Shown here piece after piece: positions 59,701 through 64,000 of a DNA stretch of 64,000 nt. Numbering within the stretch: position 1 is the first letter of the stretch; every line of letters starts with the position of its first letter. The stretch covers positions 20,001 to 84,000 of the forward strand of contig NZ_VFPT01000001.1 of assembly GCF_006716865.1 (NCBI RefSeq). Reading direction: 5' to 3'. The notes under the pieces are model-generated. The model ran no database searches, was not told the origin of the DNA, and saw only the letters and a program-made list of their open reading frames with translations. Position numbers and translations under genes: made by a program. Source of the DNA: Roseinatronobacter monicus (lineage in GTDB: Bacteria; Pseudomonadota; Alphaproteobacteria; Rhodobacterales; Rhodobacteraceae).

Positions 59701-61814
59701 CGGAAGCCGGCTTCACGGGCGATCCACAGCCAGTCAGCTACACAGCCTCTGACGATCAGGGCAACCCGGCTGCCGCGCCTGGGACGGTGAGCGTGGTCTA
59801 CACCGAGGCTCCTGTGCTCGAGGATGACGAGAGCACGGGGAACACCCCAGGTGAGCCTGTCACGGTTGATGTCCTTGGCAACGATGACACGTCGATTGAT
59901 CCTGCAAGTGTGCGCTTGCTCGACGAGAGTGGTGAACCTGTGACGGAGCTGGTTGTTGCTGGCGAAGGCACCTGGACGGTTGATGAGACCACGGGCGAGA
60001 TCACGTTCACGCCGGAAGCCGGCTTCACGGGCGATCCACAGCCAGTCAGCTACACAGCCTCTGACGATCAGGGCAACCCGGCTGCCGCGCCTGGGACGGT
60101 GAGCGTGGTCTACACCGAGGCTCCTGTGCTCGAGGATGACGAGAGCACGGGGAACACCCCAGGTGAGCCTGTCACGGTTGATGTCCTTGGCAACGATGAC
60201 ACGTCGATTGATCCTGCAAGTGTGCGCTTGCTCGACGAGAGTGGTGAACCTGTGACGGAGCTGGTTGTTGCTGGCGAAGGCACCTGGACGGTTGATGAGA
60301 CCACGGGCGAGATCACGTTCACGCCGGAAGCCGGCTTCACGGGCGATCCACAGCCAGTCAGCTACACAGCCTCTGACGATCAGGGCAACCCGGCTGCCGC
60401 GCCTGGGACGGTGAGCGTGGTCTACACCGAGGCTCCTGTGCTCGAGGATGACGAGAGCACGGGGAACACCCCAGGTGAGCCTGTCACGGTTGATGTCCTT
60501 GGCAACGATGACACGTCGATTGATCCTGCAAGTGTGCGCTTGCTCGACGAGAGTGGTGAACCTGTGACGGAGCTGGTTGTTGCTGGCGAAGGCACCTGGA
60601 CGGTTGATGAGACCACGGGCGAGATCACGTTCACGCCGGAAGCCGGCTTCACGGGCGATCCACAGCCAGTCAGCTACACAGCCTCTGACGATCAGGGCAA
60701 CCCGGCTGCCGCGCCTGCGACGGTGAGCGTGGTCTACACCGAGGCTCTCGAGATCACGAAGATAGCCGGTGTCGATTCGGTACGGGTGGGTGATCTTTTG
60801 ACTTACGAGATCTCTATCCGGAATTCCGGCACGGCTGATGTGGTTGTCGATATTGTCGACACCCTGCCGAGAGGGTTCATTTATCGCCAGGGAAGTGCGG
60901 CGACAGATGGCGTACCGATTGATCCGGGGCAATCGGGTCAGGTGCTGCGTTTCGAGGGCGTGACCGCGCAGGCTGGACGCGTGACCGTCATTACGTTGAC
61001 AACATACGTATCCACGGCGGTGACAGTTGGCACGCATATCAACCGCGCACGGATGTTTAATCCCTTCACTGGCGCGCCTATCGGGCAAGAGGCTACGGCG
61101 GCTGTGCGTGTTGAGGTTGACCCTGTGTTCCAGTGTTCAACCGTGATTGGCCGTGTGTTTGATGACATCAACCATGATGGCTACTTCAATGGCGAGCCTC
61201 AGGAAGATCGCTTTGCGATCACGGATCAGGATTTCATTCCTGGCAAAGGCAAGTTCTGGTCCGAGCCCACGCCATCTGCGCCGCGCCGCGAAAAAGGGCT
61301 GCCCGGGGTGCGTCTGGTCACACCCAACGGCATCGCGGTCACAACAGATGAGCATGGTCGCTTCAGCCTGCCATGTGCAGCCCTGCCGCGCGATATCGGG
61401 TCGAACTTCATGCTCAAGCTCGATGATCGGACGCTGCCTGTAGGCTACCGTCTGACCACCGAGAACCCGCGTGTGGTGCGCCTGACACCGGGCATGCTGA
61501 CCAAGATGAATTTTGGTGCGGCCATGTTCCCTGTGGCGCGGGTGGATCTGTCGGCGCGCGCTTTCAGCGCAAACGGTGAGATGCGCCCTGAGTTGAGAGC
61601 AGGTTTGCAAGGCCTTGTGGCGCAGATCGCAGCGAAGCCTTCGGTTGTTCGGCTCAGTTATCAAGCGGCTCCGAATGAGCGCGACTCTGTAGGCAATGCA
61701 CGTCTGCGAAGCGTGGAGAGGGAAATCAGGCGCTTGTGGTCGGGAACAGGTCGCTATGCGCTGACAGTAGAGCGTGTGGTCGAAAGAGCCGCAAATAAAC
61801 CAGGGCAGCAGTGA
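47715..61814 (+). CDS. Giant secreted DUF11/CshA-repeat adhesin
   Basis: About 4,699 residues from ATG 47715, chosen for GAGGA four bases upstream; in-frame ATGs at 47469 and 47679 are alternatives. A signal segment (about 36-70, LMAILAGLMLVFTLMAMPG then AQA) precedes a unique domain of about 220 residues. Then come roughly nine diverged DUF11 domains (48660-52640; each has a K-S/T start and a TGNVTL-like centre), four near-identical ones with 351-bp period, fourteen in a 1,836-bp super-repeat, five CshA-type repeats (TWTVDETTGEITFTPEAGF) and a last DUF11. The C terminus has an SdrD-like GRVFDDINHDGYF segment and a degenerate OmpA-like end (VVRLSYQAAPNER). Such proteins are surface fibrils for adhesion. 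The next gene encodes an outer-membrane protein in the same operon. Copy numbers depend on assembly. Confidence 0.88.
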   Translation: MSHAPHTAQRQPVPALRHGGSGSGLDGQDPAAGGLTGRLARAARGGLMAILAGLMLVFTLMAMPGSAQAQATLNDLTFDQSYSFEYMEKPNDEPLEGAEYGFNQELPMSGNDDFRFTDSCGLPDESEWQSTGILPAEPFTFFEDVNSFDFRDLQRNKAWVRFPSVPIGTDIELRIRQRGPQDQHAFIAFNGPYLEVDNLVDPVSDNIGSGSVGPANDPNNILSTNRLFGLGSGLIAPIGDSWLASRSNDLRDYVATITTNEEGNAIVHYQRDTLASGGRAFLQWREPGGNWRDLPRANFNSTPPFDTPLCAPAEEELTHVKSASLDDTVAGTDGVVDEGDEITYTFTLENTGDVDLTNVSVVDDANFSGTGTLPTPTLNGDGTTVTTDIAIGESATFSTTYTLTQADIDEGEITNQALASADELDADVVSDTGTDAAGATITDPLDTDSSGSGATNDDPTVLTLTAAPALTLEKSADTSGLSSPAVVGELITYTFSVENTGNVTLNNVAVNDPLPDLSEPVFDAGLSTAADASLVAPGETAVFTATYALKQSDIDNGLTNTASATSEEVTTPVEDTITTEPEQDPGLTVLKSAVLNDNDGTPGVSAGDTIDYTFKVTNTGNVSLFLPNGAADLNDTETFNGTAANLSSPVYQNNDGGVFPASQLPVGTTATYTASYTLTQADVDRGEVTNRAEVTANTASDGTGTDVTTVSDTETAPDGEVITDPLNTDSDGTGGLNDDPTVVELAQAADATLIKSAVSISDINGDGFVTAGDILNYEFTVTNTGNVTLTDVAVTEESFNGTGGAPTITFLSSTGSSVEGTLVPGETATYVANYTLQQNDFALENGELKNQAKIDAAELSTSVLSDAGTEPDGTPIDDPAGTGTDSDETITALPPRATLIKSAVLDITGGDRDDIVDAGDVITYTYVVENVGAGTLTGVSVNETAANFNGTGLLPEPQFQLNESTGTSLSGDGLEIEPGGKAVFTATYTLTAEDADRGNVTNQAEVVAAELDTAVVSDAGTDSAGNEIIDPLQTDSNQNGIPNDDPTVLSFAPPPRATLIKSVDISDLSEFPQAGETVTYSFTVTNTGETTLENLEIFDPLISSTDAVGTIASLPPGATDSNIQVTYSLTQGDINAGKVENQAFLRSDRIPAPGIPSDTGTDRQGDTIADPLTTDSDGSGETNDDPTVFDIAADPKATLIKSAQHIDTNEDGVTGPGDQIEYTFELKNVGNVNLLNTTIVEESFNGNGAALDIVFVTNTETGNEDIDSQVVPGESVIFQAFYTLVEEDFIANSGQLSNLAKAPELFTPQGVQVDPVLSVAGTDENGDLIITPEATGTEQDPTLYNLPRATLSKQVLRNDADSDTPPAAGQVIEYRYLILNPNLVTLTDVQITESPDDFSGDFDNLSAIEFAGQGSFGDIEAGGFAIYRATYTLTQEDIDRGFVENQARLDTAEIDTAIVSDTFTNPDGTDINDGAFGLGTDSSGDGTLNNDPTRLDLEAVGALDVVKTATLADTNSSGADDEGDTITYTITARNTGNVTLSNVAVADTLYRSDADNTDLSDNTELTLTSGPTFDSADQGSSEGTLKPGETATYTATYVLEQDDVDAGGVVNTAVVSSETPDGTKIEEESGPTSETDGATATSLTQEPGLSLAKTADTSALSSPAVVGEEITYTFEVENTGNVTLTNVAVNDPLPDLSEPVFDAGLSTAADASSVAPGETAVFTATYALKQSDIDNGLTNTASATSEEVTTPVEDTITTSPEQAPALTLAKTADTSALSSPAVVGEEITYTFEVENTGNVTLNNVAVDDPLPDLSEPVFDDTASTATDASLVAPGETAVFTATYALKQSDIDNGLTNTASATSEEVTTPVEDTITTSPEQAPALTLAKTADTSALSSPAVVGEEITYTFEVENTGNVTLTNVAVDDPLPDLSEPVFDDTASTATDASLVAPGETAVFTATYALKQSDIDNGLTNTASATSEEVTTPVEDTITTSPEQAPALTLAKTADTSALSSPAVVGEEITYTFEVENTGNVTLNNIVVNDPLIDASNPVGTITSLLPGATDNSVTATYILTQDDINNGSVVNTATATSAEVTDEVSSNEETVSYDVLADLSIAKVVDNATPNVGEQVVFTLTASNAGPSDATGVVVTDELPSGYTYVSDNGSEAYDETTGEWTIGDLANGASETLEITVTVNATGDFGNVASIDGEQMDPSTENNETPAVKAEPLADLSVSKSVDKETANVGETVVFAVTASNFGPSDANDVIVEDLLPSGYVFVSSSVPSGTTYDPATGIWDIGFLPGDNTTRILTITAEVQPTGDYGNVAEISGDTPADPNENNNKTDPIAPANLVQQSDLALTKAVSDDKPKVGDEIVFTLVATNNGPSDANAANVKVTDELPSGYTYVSSAATDGSYDESTGIWDIGSLAKDQEETLEITVLVNASGDYANVASIEGDEADPDLTNNTTPAVEPEPTPVSDLSITKVVDNATPNVGDTVTFTLTAENDGPSDATGVVVTEQLEDGYEFTKATPSVGSYDPATGEWSIGALANAGSATLTLEATVLASGTYTNTASITGNEEDPSTENNVIDPPVETTPVAQSDLSIAKVVDNATPNVGEQVVFTLTASNAGPSDATGVVVTDELPSGYTYVSDNGGSATSESNGEITWTIGDLANGADPVELAITVTVNATGDYGNTASIEGNEEDPSTENNVIDPPVETTPVAQSDLSIAKVVDNATPNVGEQVVFTLTASNAGPSDATGVVVTDELPSGYTYVSDNGSEAYDETTGEWTIGDLANGASETLEITVTVNATGDFGNVASIDGEQMDPSTENNETPAVKAEPLADLSVSKSVDKETANVGETVVFAVTASNFGPSDANDVIVEDLLPSGYVFVSSSVPSGTTYDPATGIWDIGFLPGDNTTRILTITAEVQPTGDYGNVAEISGDTPADPNENNNKTDPIAPANLVQQSDLALTKAVSDDKPKVGDEIVFTLVATNNGPSDANAANVKVTDELPSGYTYVSSAATDGSYDESTGIWDIGSLAKDQEETLEITVLVNASGDYANVASIEGDEADPDLTNNTTPAVEPEPTPVSDLSITKVVDNATPNVGDTVTFTLTAENDGPSDATGVVVTEQLEDGYEFTKATPSVGSYDPATGEWSIGALANAGSATLTLEATVLASGTYTNTASITGNEEDPSTENNVIDPPVETTPVAQSDLSIAKVVDNATPNVGEQVVFTLTASNAGPSDATGVVVTDELPSGYTYVSDNGGSATSESNGEITWTIGDLANGADPVELAITVTVNATGDYGNTASIEGNEEDPSTENNVIDPPVETTPVAQSDLSIAKVVDNATPNVGEQVVFTLTASNAGPSDATGVVVTDELPSGYTYVSDNGSEAYDETTGEWTIGDLANGASETLEITVTVNATGDFGNVASIDGEQMDPSTENNETPAVKAEPLADLSVSKSVDKETANVGETVVFAVTASNFGPSDANDVIVEDLLPSGYVFVSSSVPSGTTYDPATGIWDIGFLPGDNTTRILTITAEVQPTGDYGNVAEISGDTPADPNENNNKTDPIAPANLVQQSDLALTKAVSDDKPKVGDEIVFTLVATNNGPSDANAANVKVTDELPSGYTYVSSAATDGSYDESTGIWDIGSLAKDQEETLEITVLVNASGDYANVASIEGDEADPDLTNNTTPAVEPEPTPVSDLSITKVVDNATPNVGDTVTFTLTAENDGPSDATGVVVTEQLEDGYEFTKATPSVGSYDPATGEWSIGALANAGSATLTLEATVLASGTYTNTASITGNEEDPSTENNVIDPPVETTPVVLPALQDDSVLSNDLGEPVTVDVLGNDEAGSNPIDPASVRLLDESGEPVTELVVAGEGTWTVDETTGEITFTPEAGFTGDPQPVSYTASDDQGNPAAAPGTVSVVYTEAPVLEDDESTGNTPGEPVTVDVLGNDDTSIDPASVRLLDESGEPVTELVVAGEGTWTVDETTGEITFTPEAGFTGDPQPVSYTASDDQGNPAAAPGTVSVVYTEAPVLEDDESTGNTPGEPVTVDVLGNDDTSIDPASVRLLDESGEPVTELVVAGEGTWTVDETTGEITFTPEAGFTGDPQPVSYTASDDQGNPAAAPGTVSVVYTEAPVLEDDESTGNTPGEPVTVDVLGNDDTSIDPASVRLLDESGEPVTELVVAGEGTWTVDETTGEITFTPEAGFTGDPQPVSYTASDDQGNPAAAPGTVSVVYTEAPVLEDDESTGNTPGEPVTVDVLGNDDTSIDPASVRLLDESGEPVTELVVAGEGTWTVDETTGEITFTPEAGFTGDPQPVSYTASDDQGNPAAAPATVSVVYTEALEITKIAGVDSVRVGDLLTYEISIRNSGTADVVVDIVDTLPRGFIYRQGSAATDGVPIDPGQSGQVLRFEGVTAQAGRVTVITLTTYVSTAVTVGTHINRARMFNPFTGAPIGQEATAAVRVEVDPVFQCSTVIGRVFDDINHDGYFNGEPQEDRFAITDQDFIPGKGKFWSEPTPSAPRREKGLPGVRLVTPNGIAVTTDEHGRFSLPCAALPRDIGSNFMLKLDDRTLPVGYRLTTENPRVVRLTPGMLTKMNFGAAMFPVARVDLSARAFSANGEMRPELRAGLQGLVAQIAAKPSVVRLSYQAAPNERDSVGNARLRSVEREIRRLWSGTGRYALTVERVVERAANKPGQQ
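52664..53829 (+). repeat. 351-bp coding repeats (DUF11), about 3.3 copies
   Basis: The start CTTGCGAAGAC(G/T)GCGGACACG recurs at about 52665, 53016, 53367 and 53718. Copies differ only by a few bases, such as GCGGGTCTC against GATACTGCC in the middle; the fourth diverges after about 53829. A diverged relative lies at 49125-49455. Confidence 0.9.
54044..59170 (+). repeat. 1,836-bp coding super-repeats, 2.8 copies
   Basis: Units begin at about 54044, 55880 and 57716. Each full unit encodes five different DUF11 domains (612 residues); the third stops after four. The first two units appear identical over at least 1.8 kb, judged from identical translations in both strands. Confidence 0.92.
59217..60750 (+). 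repeat. 312-bp coding repeats (CshA-type), five copies
   Basis: Unit starts lie near 59217, 59541, 59853, 60165 and 60477. Each encodes about 104 residues with VTVDVLGNDDTSIDPASVRLL and the TWTVDETTGEITF core. The first copy differs at its start (NDEAGSNPIDPAS); the last four are almost identical. Confidence 0.9.
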
Positions 61815-61825
61815 GGATTAGAGCA

Positions 61826-64000
61826 ATGCAAAAAATGTACAGGATCACTGCCCTAGGCGGCTCTATGGTCTCAATTCTGGCCCTTGTAGCAGCCTTCGGA
61901 GCGACGCACGCGCAAGCTGACAGCCGAAACTGTGCGCTGATAGATGGAGTGTTGCCCACAGGGTGTGCGCATGACAATGCGGGGCTCGTTGTTAGTCGCC
62001 CCAGCCCGACATCATCGGGGCATACCTCGGCCGGTGACCTGGGTGAAACCGGGTTCTCGGTTTCGATTGACGCAGGTGTGACCCAGCCACGCCAGCATGT
62101 GGCGGGTGATGCTGCGGTTACCGAGCGGCTGCGTCGTATGGACCATGCGTTGTCAGATATGGGTTTTCGAGTATCGGTAGATGGGCTCGGCGCGAAGCCT
62201 ATCCTAAATGTCTCCACAGTTGATATGCGTAGCGGATACCGGGCTGGGGAGGTGATCAGCTTCCGCTCTTCGTCAAACTATCCAGCTTGGATAGAAAACG
62301 CGGAAATTGTTGTCGTTGATGCTCGTAGTCCTGGCGTTCCTCTGGCGATATTATCTACTGGGCCGAACGCGACCGCCAACTGGACCATGCCTGCAGATGC
62401 GCCCGATGCGATGGCCTATGTCTTGCGTGTGTATGACGCCCAAGGCCGGCGTGATGAGACTGTGCCATTGCCTCTGATCCGCAGTGACCGCGAATTGCCC
62501 GGATCGGAACTGACCGGTCCTGTCATAGCGGCAGGCGAAGGCGAGGATCGCACCGCTCGGCGGCGTATTCCGGTGCGTGGTGGGGCGATCACGGTCTCTG
62601 GCACAGATATGCCGGCAGGGGGCCAACTTAGCCTGATGGGCGAACCGGTCGTCCCGGACATCCGGCGCAACTTTGTCATTCAGCGTATTTTGCCCCCCGG
62701 AACACATGATGTGACCATCAACGCGGGCAATGAAAGTCAGGCGCAGTCGGTCACGATTCCGCATCGGGATATCTTTGCAACCGGTATTGCCGATATTACG
62801 CTTGGCCGTGATCGTGTCAGTGGCGAAAACTGGCGCTACGGGCGTGTTGCGGGCTTTGTAGACGGCGTCTATGCCAATGGCACGCGGCTTACGGCGTCGG
62901 TCGATACGCGCGACACGGAAATGCGCGACATGTTCCGCAATATTACGCGCCGTCATCCAGATCAGGTTCTGCGCGGGATTGAAGATCGCGATGTCTGGGT
63001 AACTACAGGCGACGACAGCAAAACCGAGAACCTTGCGCCGACCTCGGGGCGGTTCTACCTGCGCCTTGAACGCGACAACAGCCATATCATGTGGGGCGAT
63101 TTCCGCCCTGAAAGCGACTTGAGCCGTGTGGTCCGCACGGATCGAACGCTGTACGGGCTTTCTGGCCGGTTCGAGACGACCGAGACAATGCCCAATGGCG
63201 AGGCCCGCGCCACGGTAACAGGCTATGCGGCCCAGATTGACCGATTGACACAACGCGATGTGTTCCGCGGCACGGGGGGTAGCTCTTATTTCCTGTCGCG
63301 GCGCGATATTGAATCAGGTACCGAAACACTGATCGCTGAAGTGCGCGACCCTGTTTCGGGGCGGATCATCTCGACCCGCCGTCTGGTTGAGGGGCGCGAT
63401 TACCGCATTGATTATGTGCAGGGCGTGGTGATCCTGAATGAACCACTGGGCCCAACAGCAGGCGGTAGCGGTCTGTCGTCGGATCGGCCGATGGGCGATT
63501 ATGACGTCAATCTGATTGCGCAATACGACTATGTGCCTGCTGCTGGCGCATCTCTGACCAGCACATATGGTGGGCGCGCGGAGGCTTGGCTCACTCAGAA
63601 TGTAAGGGTTGGGGTCAGCGGATCGCGCGAGACAACTGGCCTTGCGGATAACACGCTGGTCGGTGCGGATATCCTGGTGCAGCGCCATGAGGGAACGTAT
63701 ATCAGCTTGGACGCTGCGCGTAGCGAAGGGCCGGGGTTGAATACGCGTCCGTCATTGACCGGCGGACTTGATTTGGATGATGACCAGGTCGCAGCAGGAG
63801 TGCGAGGACAGCGCGCGCTGGGTGTGCGGGCCGAAGGGCGGCTTGATCTGGCAGATCTTGGCGGCGAAGGTCACGTGTTCGGCTGGTATGAGCACCGGCA
63901 GGCAGGGTTCTGGTCGCCCGATTACAATGCGACCGAGACCGAGCGCAGCTACGGGATCGATGGCGCGATTGGTCTGGGGCAGGCGACTCTTACATTCGGC
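61826..64000 (+). CDS. Outer-membrane beta-barrel protein (3' end outside window)
   Basis: At least 725 codons, running off the window. It starts 11 bases after the adhesin stop with GAGGA upstream. The signal peptide is MQKMYRITALGGSMVSILAL, ending near THAQA. The middle has SIDAGVTQPRQ-type and Ig-like segments, and from about residue 310 strands alternate in a way typical of barrels (GRFYLRLERDNSHIMWGDF, RDYRIDYVQGVVILNEPLG). Such a protein next to a DUF11 adhesin is likely an outer-membrane anchor or export partner; this is inference. No exact family name is given because the C terminus is missing. Confidence 0.75.
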   Translation, partial: MQKMYRITALGGSMVSILALVAAFGATHAQADSRNCALIDGVLPTGCAHDNAGLVVSRPSPTSSGHTSAGDLGETGFSVSIDAGVTQPRQHVAGDAAVTERLRRMDHALSDMGFRVSVDGLGAKPILNVSTVDMRSGYRAGEVISFRSSSNYPAWIENAEIVVVDARSPGVPLAILSTGPNATANWTMPADAPDAMAYVLRVYDAQGRRDETVPLPLIRSDRELPGSELTGPVIAAGEGEDRTARRRIPVRGGAITVSGTDMPAGGQLSLMGEPVVPDIRRNFVIQRILPPGTHDVTINAGNESQAQSVTIPHRDIFATGIADITLGRDRVSGENWRYGRVAGFVDGVYANGTRLTASVDTRDTEMRDMFRNITRRHPDQVLRGIEDRDVWVTTGDDSKTENLAPTSGRFYLRLERDNSHIMWGDFRPESDLSRVVRTDRTLYGLSGRFETTETMPNGEARATVTGYAAQIDRLTQRDVFRGTGGSSYFLSRRDIESGTETLIAEVRDPVSGRIISTRRLVEGRDYRIDYVQGVVILNEPLGPTAGGSGLSSDRPMGDYDVNLIAQYDYVPAAGASLTSTYGGRAEAWLTQNVRVGVSGSRETTGLADNTLVGADILVQRHEGTYISLDAARSEGPGLNTRPSLTGGLDLDDDQVAAGVRGQRALGVRAEGRLDLADLGGEGHVFGWYEHRQAGFWSPDYNATETERSYGIDGAIGLGQATLTFG

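Noticed and set aside
52664..60750. Regular direct repeats considered as CRISPR or satellite DNA
   Set aside because: Periods of 351, 1,836 and 312 are multiples of three, are translated in one frame and encode known repeat domains; no short repeats with unique spacers were seen.
52560..61088. Four long minus-strand frames of 593-630 codons in the adhesin
   Set aside because: They are mirror images of the coding repeats, Arg/Ile/His-rich and repeated with the same periods, so they are shadows.
62351..63688. Minus-strand frames of 124-300 codons near the window end
   Set aside because: They are antisense to the outer-membrane protein gene, which has a signal peptide and a continuous frame to the window edge.

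Overview
The window looks like a chromosome segment of a GC-rich alphaproteobacterium, most likely Rhodobacterales (Roseobacter/Rhodobacteraceae type). It opens with the end of an rrn operon in the order 23S, 5S, tRNA-fMet, which is usual in that group, and the protein sequences fit. The genus cannot be decided from the sequence alone.

Layout. (1) 1-1984: 3' part of a 23S rRNA gene, 5S rRNA, initiator tRNA and a terminator hairpin. (2) 1899-7894: start of an accessory island. A large serine recombinase has its last codons written on the antisense strand of tRNA-fMet. Next come a soluble FtsH-like AAA+/M41 protease, a PD-(D/E)XK-type nuclease, an unknown protein and a divergent ribbon-helix-helix regulator. 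(3) 8468-21024: a type VI secretion cargo island without sheath or baseplate genes: hcp, a possible effector, a vgrG 5' remnant, full vgrG, a gene split by an IS21-like element, two tandem Sec-exported proteins (candidate immunity proteins), PAAR, an unknown gene and a frameshifted second PAAR. (4) 21512-28175: RpiR-type regulator, a MobV-like relaxase with an oriT-like region, a decayed NYN gene, a WYL regulator of the BrxR/CapW type, a truncated type III-like restriction helicase and an IS110 remnant. (5) 28626-43431: an alginate-like (mannuronan) polysaccharide locus: alg8, alg44 and algC on the minus strand, algA, algD and a stand-alone mannose-6-phosphate isomerase on the plus strand. Embedded in it is a nitric-oxide-type signalling module: FIST/NosP-like protein, H-NOX, hybrid histidine kinase and LuxR-type response regulator. 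(6) 43571-46679: a decayed IS5-type transposase, then an AT-richer membrane LytTR regulator, a membrane receiver-like protein and a tiny CxxC membrane protein. (7) 47715-64000: a roughly 4,700-residue secreted DUF11/CshA-repeat adhesin with near-perfect kilobase repeats, followed by an outer-membrane-protein gene that runs off the window.

How the genes may work together. The alg genes supply GDP-mannose (AlgC, AlgA, stand-alone PMI), oxidise it to GDP-mannuronate (AlgD) and polymerise and export it (Alg8, Alg44). No epimerase, lyase, acetylase or outer-membrane alginate genes are present. Two predicted NO sensors sit upstream of a hybrid kinase in the same gene run, so NO-controlled exopolysaccharide or biofilm formation is the main hypothesis. 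Alg44 seems to have lost the usual c-di-GMP-binding residues, so control may have moved from c-di-GMP to the two-component system. The giant adhesin and its likely outer-membrane partner would be a second surface/biofilm module.
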